Shown here: positions 43,550 to 52,475 of the stretch, piece after piece
How positions within the stretch are numbered: position 1 is the first letter of the stretch
Layout: every line of letters begins with the position of its first letter
Source of the DNA: Caballeronia hypogeia
GTDB lineage: Bacteria; Pseudomonadota; Gammaproteobacteria; Burkholderiales; Burkholderiaceae
Assembly: GCF_001544875.2 (NCBI RefSeq)
Contig: NZ_FCOA02000018.1
Span: 1-64,000, forward strand
Direction of reading: 5' to 3'
Length of the DNA: 64,000 nt
Position numbers and translations under genes: made by a program
Notes under the pieces: generated by a model
The model's database searches: none
Seen by the model: only the letters and a program-made list of their open reading frames with translations
Told to the model about the DNA's origin: nothing

Positions 43550-44821
43550 ATGGCGGACAAGAAAGGTTCCAGTAGCGAAAAGCTGCTGTATTGCTCGTTT
43601 TGCGGCAAGAGCCAGCATGAGGTGAAGAAGCTCATTGCGGGCCCGTCGGTGTTCATCTGTGATGAATGTATCGACTTGTGCAACGAGATCATTCGCGACG
43701 AAGCGGCCGGCGCAGCAGAGGAGGCCGGACTGTCCAAGTCCGACCTGCCGAGCCCGCAGGAAATCAGCGACATCCTCAATCAGTACGTGATCGGCCAGGA
43801 ACGCGCGAAAAAGATTCTCGCGGTGGCCGTGTACAACCACTACAAGCGGCTCAAGCATCTCGACAAGAAGGACGAGATCGAGCTGTCGAAGAGCAACATT
43901 CTCCTGATCGGTCCGACCGGCTCGGGCAAGACGCTGCTCGCGCAGACGCTCGCCCGCATGCTGAATGTGCCGTTCGTGATCGCGGACGCGACGACGCTGA
44001 CCGAAGCCGGTTACGTCGGCGAGGACGTCGAGAACATCATTCAGAAGCTGCTGCAGAACTGCAACTACGAAGTCGACAAGGCGCAGCGCGGCATCGTCTA
44101 TATCGATGAAATCGACAAGATCAGCCGCAAGTCGGACAACCCGTCCATCACGCGCGACGTGTCGGGCGAAGGCGTTCAGCAAGCGTTGCTCAAGCTGATT
44201 GAAGGCACGATGGCGTCGGTGCCGCCGCAAGGCGGACGCAAGCACCCGAATCAGGATTTCATCCAGGTCGACACGACCAACATCCTGTTCGTTTGCGGCG
44301 GCGCGTTCGACGGGCTGGAAAAAGTCATCACCGATCGCACGGAGAAAACCGGTATCGGTTTCGCTGCGAGCGTGAAGAGCAAGCAGGACCGCGACGCGGG
44401 CGAGGTACTGCGCGAAGTGGAGCCGGAAGATCTGATCAAGTTCGGTCTGATTCCCGAGCTGATCGGCCGTCTGCCGGTCGTCGCGACGCTCGGCAAGCTC
44501 GACGAAGCCGCGCTCGTGAAGATCCTGATCGAACCGAAGAACGCGCTCGTGAAGCAGTATCACAAGCTCTTCGCGATGGAACGCGTGGAGCTGGAAATCC
44601 GTCCGGCGGCGCTGCAGGCCATCGCGCAGAAGGCGATTCGCCGCAAGACGGGCGCGCGCGGGTTGCGTTCGATTCTGGAACAGGCGTTGCTCGACGTGAT
44701 GTACGAACTGCCGACCATGAAGGGCGTCTCGAAGGTGATCGTCGACGACAACACCATCGACGGCGACGGCAAGCCTCTGCTCATCTACGAAGATGCGCCG
44801 AAGGTAGCGGGTTCCAACTGA
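43550..44821 (+). CDS. clpX: ATP-dependent Clp protease ATP-binding subunit ClpX
   Basis: ClpX unfolds tagged proteins and feeds them to ClpP. The zinc-binding domain has C15, C18, C37 and C40 (YCSFCGK and [10 protein letters not shown]). The AAA+ module shows Walker A GPTGSGKT at 121-128, Walker [12 protein letters not shown], the pore loop region [14 protein letters not shown], the RKH-type and sensor segments ([20 protein letters not shown]). The IGF-type ClpP-binding loop reads TGIGFAASV. The 423-residue length is standard. Confidence 0.97.
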   Translation: MADKKGSSSEKLLYCSFCGKSQHEVKKLIAGPSVFICDECIDLCNEIIRDEAAGAAEEAGLSKSDLPSPQEISDILNQYVIGQERAKKILAVAVYNHYKRLKHLDKKDEIELSKSNILLIGPTGSGKTLLAQTLARMLNVPFVIADATTLTEAGYVGEDVENIIQKLLQNCNYEVDKAQRGIVYIDEIDKISRKSDNPSITRDVSGEGVQQALLKLIEGTMASVPPQGGRKHPNQDFIQVDTTNILFVCGGAFDGLEKVITDRTEKTGIGFAASVKSKQDRDAGEVLREVEPEDLIKFGLIPELIGRLPVVATLGKLDEAALVKILIEPKNALVKQYHKLFAMERVELEIRPAALQAIAQKAIRRKTGARGLRSILEQALLDVMYELPTMKGVSKVIVDDNTIDGDGKPLLIYEDAPKVAGSN

Positions 44822-44840
44822 AGCAGGCTGTGTGTCGGCG

Positions 44841-44888
44841 AAAGGCCGTTCATGGCGACGTGAACGGCCTTTTGTTTATTTTTTTCGG
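44841..44888 (+). terminator. Intrinsic terminator of clpX
   Basis: A 12-bp stem (44841-44852 with 44861-44872) with an 8-base loop is followed by a T-rich stretch to 44888, 19 bases after the clpX stop. Confidence 0.85.
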
Positions 44889-44949
44889 TTTATCTTGTGG
44901 ACGTGACTGACGCGATCTTCGACTAACGACTTTTCCCTTCCGATAAAGG

Positions 44950-44977
44950 CTTGCAATAGCTCATAACGGCCTTACTT
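44950..44977 (+). promoter_or_regulatory. lon: Possible heat-shock (sigma32-like) promoter of lon
   Basis: CTTGCAA at 44950-44956 and CCTTACTT at 44970-44977, separated by 13 bases, partly match the sigma32 pattern CTTGAAA and CCCCATNT. It lies 35-62 bases upstream of the lon start, and lon is commonly heat-induced. The match is imperfect. Confidence 0.3.
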
Positions 44978-45011
44978 ACGACTGAACTGATTCCACTACT
45001 GGGGAAATGAA

Positions 45012-47435
45012 ATGTCAGGAACCCAACTCCTCCCGCAGGAACGTATTACGCTGCCGCTGCTCCCGCTGCGCGACGTAGTTGTTTTCCCGCATATGGTGAT
45101 TCCGCTCTTCGTCGGGCGGCCCAAGTCGATCAAGGCCCTCGAAGCCGCGATGGAAGGCGGCAAGCACATCATGCTCGTCGCCCAGAAAACGGCGGCGAAG
45201 GACGAGCCGACCGAAAAGGACATGTACGAAGTAGGATGTGTCGCCAACATCCTGCAAATGCTGAAGCTGCCTGACGGCACGGTGAAAGTGCTCGTCGAAG
45301 GCTTGCAGCGCGCGAAAACGCTCTCGATCGAAGAGCAGGAAACGCAATTTTCCTGCGATGTGATGCCGCTCGAACCCGATCACGCCGACAGCGCCGAAAC
45401 CGAAGCGCTGCGCCGCGCGATCGTCTCGCAGTTCGATCAGTACGTGAAGCTCAACAAGAAGATTCCGCCGGAGATCCTGACGTCGCTGTCGGGTATCGAT
45501 GAAGCGGGTCGTCTGGCGGATACCATCGCCGCGCACCTGCCGCTCAAGCTCGACCAGAAGCAGCACATCCTCGAGATGTTCCCTGTGATCGAGCGTCTTG
45601 AGCATCTGCTCGCGCAGCTCGAAGCGGAAATCGACATTCTTCAGGTCGAGAAGCGCATTCGTGGCCGCGTGAAGCGCCAGATGGAGAAGAGCCAGCGCGA
45701 GTACTACCTGAACGAACAGGTCAAGGCGATCCAGAAGGAACTGGGCGAAGGCGAAGAGGGTGCGGATCTCGAAGAACTCGAGAAGCGCATCACCGCTGCG
45801 CGCATGCCGAAGGAAGCCAAGAAGAAGGCCGACGCCGAACTCAAGAAGCTCAAGCTGATGTCGCCGATGTCGGCTGAAGCGACCGTCGTGCGCAACTACA
45901 TCGACACGCTGATCGGCTTGCCGTGGCGCAAGAAGAGCAAGGTCAACAACGACCTCTCGAACGCAGAGCGCGTGCTGGATGAAGACCACTTCGGGCTCGA
46001 AAAGGTCAAGGAACGCATTCTCGAATATCTCGCGGTTCAGCAACGCGTCGAGAAGGTGAAGGCGCCGATCCTGTGTCTCGTCGGGCCTCCGGGTGTCGGC
46101 AAGACCTCGCTCGGTCAGTCGATCGCGCGTGCGACGAACCGCAAGTTCGTGCGCATGGCATTGGGCGGCGTGCACGACGAGTCCGAGATTCGCGGTCACC
46201 GTCGCACGTATATCGGTTCGATGCCGGGCAAGATCCTGCAAAGCCTCGCGAAAGTCGGCGTGCGCAATCCGCTCTTCCTGCTCGACGAAGTCGACAAGAT
46301 GGGTATGGATTTCCGCGGCGATCCGGCGTCGGCGCTGCTCGAAGTGCTCGATCCGGAACAGAACCACACGTTTGCGGACCACTACATCGAAGTGGACTTC
46401 GACCTGTCGGACGTGATGTTCGTCGCGACGTCGAACTCGCTGAACATTCCGCCGCCGCTGCTCGACCGGATGGAAGTCATCCGCCTGTCGGGTTACACGG
46501 AAGACGAGAAGGTCAGCATCGCGCAGCGTTACCTGCTGCCGAAGCAGAAGCGCAACAACGGCCTGAAGGACGGCGAGATCGACGTCACGGAACAAGCCAT
46601 CCGCGACATCATTCGCTACTACACGCGTGAAGCGGGCGTGCGTTCGCTCGAGCGTGAGATCTCGAAGATCTGCCGCAAGGTCGTGAAGATGCTCTTGCTG
46701 AAGAAGGCCGAAGGCGCCGTGAAGGTCGACGGCTCCAACCTCGACACCTTCCTCGGCGTGCGCAAGTACGACTTCGGTCTGGCCGCGAAGGAGAACCAGA
46801 TCGGTCAGGTCACGGGTCTCGCGTGGACGGAAGTCGGCGGCGATCTGCTGACGATCGAAGCGGCGGTGATGCCCGGCAAGGGCGGTGTGATCCGCACGGG
46901 TTCGCTCGGCGACGTGATGAAGGAGTCGGTCGAAGCGGCACGCTCGGTGGTGCGTTCGCGTTCGCGTCGACTTGGCATCACGGATGAGTCGTTCGAGAAG
47001 AAGGACATCCACATCCACGTGCCGGAAGGCGCGACACCGAAGGACGGTCCGTCCGCCGGTATCGCGATGACCACGGCGCTGGTGTCGGTGCTGACCGGCA
47101 TTCCGGTTCGCGCGGATGTCGCGATGACGGGCGAAATCACGCTGCGCGGCGAAGTGCTGCCGATCGGCGGGTTGAAGGAGAAGCTGCTGGCGGCGCATCG
47201 CGGCGGCATCAAGCTCGTGCTGATCCCGGAAGAAAACACCAAGGATCTGGCCGACATCCCCGACAACGTGAAGAACGCCATCGAGATCGTGCCGGTTCGC
47301 TGGATCGATCGCGTGCTGGAACTGGCGCTCGAACGCACGCCGGAAGCGCTGCCGGAAGACGAAGCGAAGGCAACGCCCGTCACGGCCGAACAGCAAAAGG
47401 ACGCACCTGCTTCGGGCGAGTTCGTGAAGCATTAA
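45012..47435 (+). CDS. lon: Lon protease (endopeptidase La)
   Basis: The 807-residue ATP-dependent protease degrades misfolded and regulatory proteins. It shows the N-terminal LON substrate domain ([20 protein letters not shown]), a coiled-coil middle, AAA+ Walker [13 protein letters not shown], Walker [12 protein letters not shown], and the protease domain with the Ser-Lys dyad S681 ([11 protein letters not shown]) and K724 ([12 protein letters not shown]). Length matches the LonA family. It has its own terminator-flanked transcription unit between clpX and hupB. Confidence 0.97.
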   Translation: MSGTQLLPQERITLPLLPLRDVVVFPHMVIPLFVGRPKSIKALEAAMEGGKHIMLVAQKTAAKDEPTEKDMYEVGCVANILQMLKLPDGTVKVLVEGLQRAKTLSIEEQETQFSCDVMPLEPDHADSAETEALRRAIVSQFDQYVKLNKKIPPEILTSLSGIDEAGRLADTIAAHLPLKLDQKQHILEMFPVIERLEHLLAQLEAEIDILQVEKRIRGRVKRQMEKSQREYYLNEQVKAIQKELGEGEEGADLEELEKRITAARMPKEAKKKADAELKKLKLMSPMSAEATVVRNYIDTLIGLPWRKKSKVNNDLSNAERVLDEDHFGLEKVKERILEYLAVQQRVEKVKAPILCLVGPPGVGKTSLGQSIARATNRKFVRMALGGVHDESEIRGHRRTYIGSMPGKILQSLAKVGVRNPLFLLDEVDKMGMDFRGDPASALLEVLDPEQNHTFADHYIEVDFDLSDVMFVATSNSLNIPPPLLDRMEVIRLSGYTEDEKVSIAQRYLLPKQKRNNGLKDGEIDVTEQAIRDIIRYYTREAGVRSLEREISKICRKVVKMLLLKKAEGAVKVDGSNLDTFLGVRKYDFGLAAKENQIGQVTGLAWTEVGGDLLTIEAAVMPGKGGVIRTGSLGDVMKESVEAARSVVRSRSRRLGITDESFEKKDIHIHVPEGATPKDGPSAGIAMTTALVSVLTGIPVRADVAMTGEITLRGEVLPIGGLKEKLLAAHRGGIKLVLIPEENTKDLADIPDNVKNAIEIVPVRWIDRVLELALERTPEALPEDEAKATPVTAEQQKDAPASGEFVKH

Positions 47436-47484
47436 GCGCATCGGAAGCGCGCGCGGTTCATCGCCGCGTTGTCCGATCGAAGCT

Positions 47485-47518
47485 AAAAACCCGCGGGTTC
47501 ATCCCCGCGGGTTTTTTT
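47485..47518 (+). terminator. Intrinsic terminator of lon
   Basis: A 13-bp stem (47485-47497 with 47504-47516) with a 6-base loop runs into a T-run, about 50 bases past the lon stop. Confidence 0.88.
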
Positions 47519-47706
47519 ATGCTCGCCATGGTTTCGAATACCTCCTCTAAATGCCCCGCAAGGCGCATCGAATAAGGCTCAACCCTCGTTGACACGTCGC
47601 TTTCGGCTACGTTAAATGAGCGCCGCATCAACAATATCGAGATGCCATTCGCATCGATGCAGAAACAAATCGACTACAACGTGCCATTAACGATTCGGGG
47701 ATCACA

Positions 47707-47979
47707 ATGAACAAGACGGAACTGATCGACCATATCGCGCAGCAAGCCGATATCTCCAAGGCCGCCGCCGGCCGCGCGCTGGAAGCGGTGATCGGCGGCG
47801 TGCGCGCGACGCTGAAAAAGGGCGGCACGGTGACACTCGTTGGCTTCGGCACGTTCGCCGTGGGCAAACGCACGGCGCGCACGGGCCGCAATCCGCGCAC
47901 CGGGGACGCGATCAAAATCAAGGCCGCGAAGGTCCCGAAATTTCGCCCTGGCAAAGCTCTGAAGGATGCGCTAAACTAG
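47707..47979 (+). CDS. hupB: DNA-binding protein HU-beta
   Basis: The 90-residue nucleoid protein starts [20 protein letters not shown], with the DNA-intercalating arm segment [34 protein letters not shown] containing the proline of the RNPRTG motif. Length and sequence are typical of HU. GGGGA is six bases before ATG. It follows lon as in E. coli and most beta-proteobacteria, and two tRNA genes come next. Confidence 0.96.
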   Translation: MNKTELIDHIAQQADISKAAAGRALEAVIGGVRATLKKGGTVTLVGFGTFAVGKRTARTGRNPRTGDAIKIKAAKVPKFRPGKALKDALN

Positions 47980-48053
47980 CGGACTCGCTGGATACGGCGC
48001 TTTATCGAAAGCACTGAATTCGGCGCAGCGCAAACCAGATGAATTTGCGGATT

Positions 48054-48129
48054 GGGTGCTTAGCTCAGTTGGTAGAGCGGCGCCCTTACAAGGCGTAGGT
48101 CGGGAGTTCGAGCCTCTCAGCACCCACCA
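48054..48129 (+). tRNA. tRNA-Val (UAC anticodon)
   Basis: A 76-base gene with encoded CCA. The acceptor stem GGGTGCT pairs with AGCACCC, the D-arm contains AGCTCAGTTGGTAGAGC, the anticodon loop CTTACAA gives UAC at 48087-48089, and the T-loop reads GTTCGAG. Confidence 0.96.
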
Positions 48130-48155
48130 GTCCACATTTCATTGCGTGCTACCCA

Positions 48156-48232
48156 GGAGCGGTAGTTCAGTTGGTTAGAATACCGGCCTGTCACGCCGGG
48201 GGTCGCGGGTTCGAGTCCCGTCCGCTCCGCCA
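48156..48232 (+). tRNA. tRNA-Asp (GUC anticodon)
   Basis: A 77-base gene including encoded CCA. The acceptor GGAGCGG pairs with CCGCTCC, the anticodon GUC lies at 48190-48192 within CCTGTCACG, and the T-loop reads GTTCGAG. It follows tRNA-Val by 26 bases, probably in one transcript. Confidence 0.96.
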
Positions 48233-48243
48233 GAATCGAACAG

Positions 48244-48283
48244 AAAAGTCCCGTCAGCCACGTCGCTTGCGGGACTTTTTGTT
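48244..48283 (+). terminator. Intrinsic terminator after the tRNA pair
   Basis: A 10-bp stem (48244-48253 with 48270-48279) with a 16-base loop leads into a T-run, 12 bases beyond the tRNA-Asp end. The rest of the 306-base gap before ppiD shows no gene and should hold its promoter. Confidence 0.82.
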
Positions 48284-48538
48284 TTGCGTCGCGCTTTTCG
48301 GCTCAATCAAGATTCCTAATCATTCACGCTCGCGCGTCGCGCACCGGCCGCTCGACCATTGCGCGAATTGACTCAAATCCGCGTTAAGCCCCTGATAAAT
48401 AGACCAATTCCCTTGCTAGGGCAGCGCGTATGGCGGGCCTGCAGCGACGCCAAAAAGCCGTTCTCACATCGCCTTTCGCCTTTTCCCCTCCCACTGTTGT
48501 AATATCGAGCGTTTTGTTCTGACAACGCAGCGCTACGC

Positions 48539-50464
48539 ATGCTCGACTTCTTCCGAAATCACCAGCGCCTGATGATGGCCCTGCTGATCCTGATCATCGT
48601 GCCCGGTCTGGGCATGGTCGGCATTCAGGGTTTCAGCAATTACTTCGACGAGAGCGCTTATGTCGCCAGCGTGAACGGTCACAAGATCACGCGCGCCGAA
48701 TTCGACAGCGCCTTCAGGCAGCAGGTGGACCGCGCCCGCTCCATGCTCGGCGCGCAGTTCGACGCCAAGATGTTCGACACGCCGGAAGCCCGCGCCGCGA
48801 TGGTCGACAGTCTCGTGCAACAGCGCGTGATGGCCGATGAAACGCAGCGCCTGCATCTGACCGCGTCCGACGACGCCGTGCGCCGCGCGCTGCTGTCCGA
48901 TCCGGTGATCTCGTCGCTGCGCAAACCCGACGGCACCATCGACGTCGATCGCTACAAGCAACTGCTCGCCATGCAGGGCATGACGCCCGCGCAATACGAC
49001 GAGCACATGCGCTACACGATCGCCACGGAGCAGATTCCGTCGAGCATTCAGTCCACCTCGTTCACGTCGAAGTCGCTGGCGCAGAGCCTGACCGAGCTCG
49101 CCGAGCAAAAGCGTTCGGTGCAAGGCCTGTCCTTGCGCACGGCCGACTACACCGCGAAGATTCAGCCGACCGACGCCCAGCTCACTGCGTACTACGACGC
49201 GCATCGCAACGATTTCGCGACGCCCGAGACCGCGACGATCCAGTACCTGACGCTGTCGCCGACGACGCTTGCGGCCTCATCGAAGCCGAGCGACGCCGAT
49301 CTCAAGAAGTACTACGACGACAACGTCCAGCGCTATCGCACGGAAGGCGAGGTGCGCGCGAGCCATATTCTCGTGAACGCGCCGAAGGACGCGAGCGCCG
49401 CCGACAAGGCCAAAGCGAAGCAGAAAGCAGAAGAGCTGCTCGCGCAGGTCAAGGCGCATCCGGATCAGTTCGCGCAGATCGCGCAGAAGAACTCGGAAGA
49501 CCCGGGCTCGGCGAGCAAGGGCGGCGATCTCGGTTATTTCGCGCGCGGCCAGATCGCGGGCGGCAAGGCCTTCGACGACGCCGCGTTCAGCCTGAAGAAG
49601 GGCGAGGTGAGCAACATCGTCGAGTCGGACTTCGGCTACCACATCATCCAGGCAACCGATGTGAAGCCCTCCGTCACCAAGCCCTTCGACGAAGTGAAGG
49701 ACGCGATCGCGAAGGACTACGCGGCTCAGCAAGGCACGAAGGGCTTTGCCGACGACGCCCAAGGCTTCACCGATCTCGTCTACGAGAAGGCCAAGTCCTT
49801 GCAGCCGGCCGCGGACAAGTACAAGCTCGCGATCCAGACCGCGACAATCGGCCGGAAGCCGAATCCGCAATTGCCGCAGGACAACCCGCTCAACAATCCG
49901 AAGTTCCTCGCGGCCGTGTTCGCGCCGGATTCGGTGAAGGACCGCAACAACACGCAGGCCATCGATGTCGGCAACAACACGCTGATCGCCGCGCGCGTCA
50001 CCGATTACAAGGCCTCATCGGTCCCGCCGTTCGACGCCGTGAAGGATGCGGTGCGCACCAAGGTGATCGCGGACATGGCCGCCGCGATGGCGAAGAAGGA
50101 AGGCGAAGCGAAGCTCTCGCAATTGCAGCAGTCGAAATCGACTGATGGCTTCACGTCGCCGGTCACGGTTTCGCGCAATGACGCCCAAGGTCTCCCGCCC
50201 GCCGCGCTGAGCGCGATCTTCAAGGCGGATGCCTCGAAGTTGCCCGCGTATGTCGGCGTGGACCTCGGCGACGCGGGTTATGCGATCTATCGCGTGAACG
50301 GCATCGAGAAGGCCGCGCCCGTGGCGGCGGATCGACTCACGGGCGCGCAGCAACAGGTCGCGCAGGTGTATGCGCAAGCCGACATGGAGGCGTACATCGA
50401 CGCGCTGAAGGCGCGCTCGAAGGTCAAGCTGAGTCAGGCGCCGGCGCCGTCATCGTCGAACTGA
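48539..50464 (+). CDS. ppiD: Periplasmic folding chaperone PpiD (SurA N-domain, parvulin)
   Basis: The 641-residue protein is anchored by one TM helix (about 12-32, MMALLILIIVPGLGMVGIQG) with the bulk in the periplasm. It has a SurA-like N-terminal chaperone domain (VNGHKITRAEFDSAFRQQVD...) and a parvulin domain at about 268-360, seen as RASHILVNAPKD, NSEDPGSASKGGDLGYFARG and VESDFGYHIIQATDVKPSVT. It assists secreted proteins leaving the translocon. Placement after hupB and tRNAs is conserved across proteobacteria. No strong ribosome binding site precedes the ATG at 48539, but the TM segment begins directly after it. Confidence 0.93.
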   Translation: MLDFFRNHQRLMMALLILIIVPGLGMVGIQGFSNYFDESAYVASVNGHKITRAEFDSAFRQQVDRARSMLGAQFDAKMFDTPEARAAMVDSLVQQRVMADETQRLHLTASDDAVRRALLSDPVISSLRKPDGTIDVDRYKQLLAMQGMTPAQYDEHMRYTIATEQIPSSIQSTSFTSKSLAQSLTELAEQKRSVQGLSLRTADYTAKIQPTDAQLTAYYDAHRNDFATPETATIQYLTLSPTTLAASSKPSDADLKKYYDDNVQRYRTEGEVRASHILVNAPKDASAADKAKAKQKAEELLAQVKAHPDQFAQIAQKNSEDPGSASKGGDLGYFARGQIAGGKAFDDAAFSLKKGEVSNIVESDFGYHIIQATDVKPSVTKPFDEVKDAIAKDYAAQQGTKGFADDAQGFTDLVYEKAKSLQPAADKYKLAIQTATIGRKPNPQLPQDNPLNNPKFLAAVFAPDSVKDRNNTQAIDVGNNTLIAARVTDYKASSVPPFDAVKDAVRTKVIADMAAAMAKKEGEAKLSQLQQSKSTDGFTSPVTVSRNDAQGLPPAALSAIFKADASKLPAYVGVDLGDAGYAIYRVNGIEKAAPVAADRLTGAQQQVAQVYAQADMEAYIDALKARSKVKLSQAPAPSSSN

Positions 50465-50482
50465 TCGAGCCGCACGTCAGAA

Positions 50483-50520
50483 AAAAGCCCCGCAACCGAA
50501 AGGAAGCGGGGCTTTTGTTT
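50483..50520 (+). terminator. Intrinsic terminator of ppiD
   Basis: An 11-bp stem (50483-50493 with 50506-50516) with a 12-base loop is followed by TTTTGTTT, 19 bases after the stop. On the minus strand the A-run reads as a T-run too, so it may end the convergent lipoprotein transcript as well. Confidence 0.85.
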
Positions 50521-50577
50521 GACGAAGCCGCCCTGCAATCTGCAGCGGGCGGCCGCGTGCAAGCGCGTGAAATACGC

Positions 50578-50919
50578 TTACAGGCAAGCCTGAATGTCGC
50601 CGGTCGCCTGGCTGCCGGCCGCGCCCGATGCGCGGAAGCCGACCCACGTGCCCGGACCCGACGTCGCCGGGCGGACGATAGCCGCCGCGCCGGTCGGCGG
50701 CTGCTGGCCAGGGACGTAGACATCGACGGCCCCGTCATTCGCGAGCGTGTCCTGCGACACGACTTGCTGTTGCGACTTGTCGGCCCACTTCTGGGCGACG
50801 CATTGTGCAACGACCTTGGGCGCCTTCTGGCTCGAGCCGACTTGTTGAACGCCGGCAGGCGGCTGAGCGGCGCAGGCCGAGATCGCAACGGTCAGGGCGA
50901 GAAGAGGGAAGTATTTCAC
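50578..50919 (-). CDS. Small lipoprotein, function unknown
   Basis: The 113-residue product starts with a GTG, preceded by AGGAGG six bases upstream, giving (M)KYFPLLALTVAISACAAQPP. The lipobox ISAC puts the lipidated Cys at residue 16. The mature part includes GSSQKAPKVVAQCVAQKWAD and a terminal cysteine, and has no recognised domain. It is convergent with ppiD and shares its terminator region. Confidence 0.75.
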   Translation of the reverse strand: MKYFPLLALTVAISACAAQPPAGVQQVGSSQKAPKVVAQCVAQKWADKSQQQVVSQDTLANDGAVDVYVPGQQPPTGAAAIVRPATSGPGTWVGFRASGAAGSQATGDIQACL

Positions 50920-51038
50920 GTGACCTCCTTGTAGAGTCGCTCATCGAACGAGCGTGGTTAAAAGCGCTACGCGAAAGTCTCAGATAACTGAATCGTGGCC
51001 GTGCTCCGCGTTCAGGAAAGCTGTCGCGGCCGCCGTCT

Positions 51039-51722
51039 TCAGTGCGCGGCGCCTGCGCCCAGCAAGGGTTTCAAGGTTGGCCAGACGTTATCCAATAGCA
51101 AAGGCTGGGCCTGCACCGTCGGGTGAATCTGGTCCGACTGGAACATGGCGGGCTTGTCAGCCATGCCGGCAAGCAGGAAGGGCACGAGCGGCACGTTCTT
51201 GTCCTTCGCGATGCGCTCGTAGACAGCATGGAACTTTTGCGTGTAGTCGGGGCCGTAATTGGGCGGAACGTACATGCCGATGAGTAAAACCTTCGCATGC
51301 GCGGCCTGCGATGCATCGACGATGCCGCGCAAATTCGATTCCGTGGTCGCGAGCGGCACGCCGCGCAGCGCGTCGTTCGCGCCGAGCTCGACGATCACGA
51401 TCGCGGGCTTGATGCGCGCAAGGACCGCGGTGAGGCGGGCGCGGCCGCCGCTCGTGGTGTCGCCGCTGATGCTCGAATTGGCGACGCTATAATCGAAACG
51501 CTCCTTCGCCAGCCGCTCGCGCAGGAGGTTCACCCAGCCGGTATCGCGCGGCAGACCGTATTCCGCGGAAAGGCTATCGCCCAGCACGACGATCGCGCGC
51601 TTCGCCGGGGCTGCCGGCTGAATCGCCGCTTGTGCATCGGCGGCGCACGCGGTCGTCGAACATGCGGCCATCAATACGATCGCGGGAACGACGCCGCGCC
51701 AGTTTTTTTTCAAAGTGTCCAT
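51039..51722 (-). CDS. tesA: TesA-type arylesterase / lysophospholipase (GDSL/SGNH hydrolase)
   Basis: The 227-residue hydrolase has a Sec-type signal (residues about 11-28), followed by AIVVLGDSLSAEYGLPRDTG with nucleophile Ser50. The other SGNH blocks are present: Gly in SSISGDTTSGG, Asn in VELGANDALRG and the Asp197-His200 pair in QSDQIHPT. E. coli TesA acts on thioesters, esters and lysophospholipids in the periplasm. The ATG at 51722 overlaps the divergent YbbA-type gene's ATG at a shared CATG, so the -10/-35 regions of each gene must lie within the other's coding sequence. Confidence 0.9.
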   Translation of the reverse strand: MDTLKKNWRGVVPAIVLMAACSTTACAADAQAAIQPAAPAKRAIVVLGDSLSAEYGLPRDTGWVNLLRERLAKERFDYSVANSSISGDTTSGGRARLTAVLARIKPAIVIVELGANDALRGVPLATTESNLRGIVDASQAAHAKVLLIGMYVPPNYGPDYTQKFHAVYERIAKDKNVPLVPFLLAGMADKPAMFQSDQIHPTVQAQPLLLDNVWPTLKPLLGAGAAH

Positions 51723-52422
51723 GCAAAACAATATCGAGCCGGTCATCGAAGTTCGGGGATTAAGCAAGCGGGTGAAGGACGCAACGGGCGAGCTCACGAT
51801 TCTCAACCATATCGACCTTTCCATCGCGAAGGGCAGCAGCGTGGCGATCGTCGGGGCATCGGGCTCGGGCAAGTCGACCTTGCTCGGCCTGCTTGCCGGA
51901 TTGGACAGCGCGAGCGAGGGCTCGGTTCGCCTGCTCGGCCGCGAGCTTTCCGCGCTGAACGAGGACGAGCGCGCCGCCTTGCGCAGCGGCGCGGTCGGCT
52001 TCGTCTTCCAGTCGTTTCAGTTGATGCCGCATCTCACCGCGCTCGAAAACGTCATGCTGCCGCTCGAATTGCGCGCGGAGCTGCCGCACGGCGAGATCGT
52101 CAAGCGCGCGCGCTCGCTGCTCGATCAGGTCGGGCTCGGCGAGCGCACCGGACATTATCCGAAGCTGTTGTCAGGCGGCGAGCAGCAGCGCGTCGCGCTC
52201 GCGCGCGCCTTCGTCACGCATCCCGCCGTGCTGTTCGCCGACGAACCCACCGGCAGCCTCGACGCCGCGACGGGCTACGCGATCATCGACCTGATGTTCG
52301 AGATGAACCGGCGCAATGGAGCCACGCTCGTGCTCGTCACGCACGACGCCGAACTCGCCGAACGCTGCGACGCGACCGTGACGATCGAAGCAGGGCGGCT
52401 CGTCAACGGTCTGAGCGTATAA
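51721..52422 (+). CDS. ybbA: YbbA-type ABC transporter ATP-binding protein
   Basis: The 233-residue ATPase belongs to the LolD/MacB/YbbA group. Walker A is GASGSGKST (45-53), the Q-loop [20 protein letters not shown], the signature [15 protein letters not shown], Walker [14 protein letters not shown], and the switch His lies in [11 protein letters not shown]. In E. coli ybbA is followed by the permease gene ybbP and is divergent from tesA; here the tesA partner is kept, but the next gene is pgi on the other strand, so no permease is adjacent. In-frame GTG at 51715 is an alternative start. Confidence 0.9.
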   Translation: MQNNIEPVIEVRGLSKRVKDATGELTILNHIDLSIAKGSSVAIVGASGSGKSTLLGLLAGLDSASEGSVRLLGRELSALNEDERAALRSGAVGFVFQSFQLMPHLTALENVMLPLELRAELPHGEIVKRARSLLDQVGLGERTGHYPKLLSGGEQQRVALARAFVTHPAVLFADEPTGSLDAATGYAIIDLMFEMNRRNGATLVLVTHDAELAERCDATVTIEAGRLVNGLSV

Positions 52423-52424
52423 AC

Positions 52425-52454
52425 AAAAAGCCCGCATCGTGCAACGATGCGGGC
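52425..52454 (-). terminator. Intrinsic terminator of pgi
   Basis: On the minus strand an 11-bp stem (52444-52454 with 52430-52440, 3-base loop) is followed by TTTTT, 22 bases past the pgi stop. It also abuts the ybbA stop on the other strand. Confidence 0.82.
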
Positions 52455-52475
52455 CGGCCAGAACATCGACGCGGA

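Noticed and set aside
45015-47441. A minus-strand open frame of 808 codons opposite lon
   Set aside because: Mirror frame of lon, with the same Arg/His/Leu bias and no ribosome binding site.
48054-48232. tRNA genes as possible phage or island attachment sites
   Set aside because: No integrase, no direct repeat of the tRNA 3' end nearby, and flanking gene order is the conserved chromosomal one.
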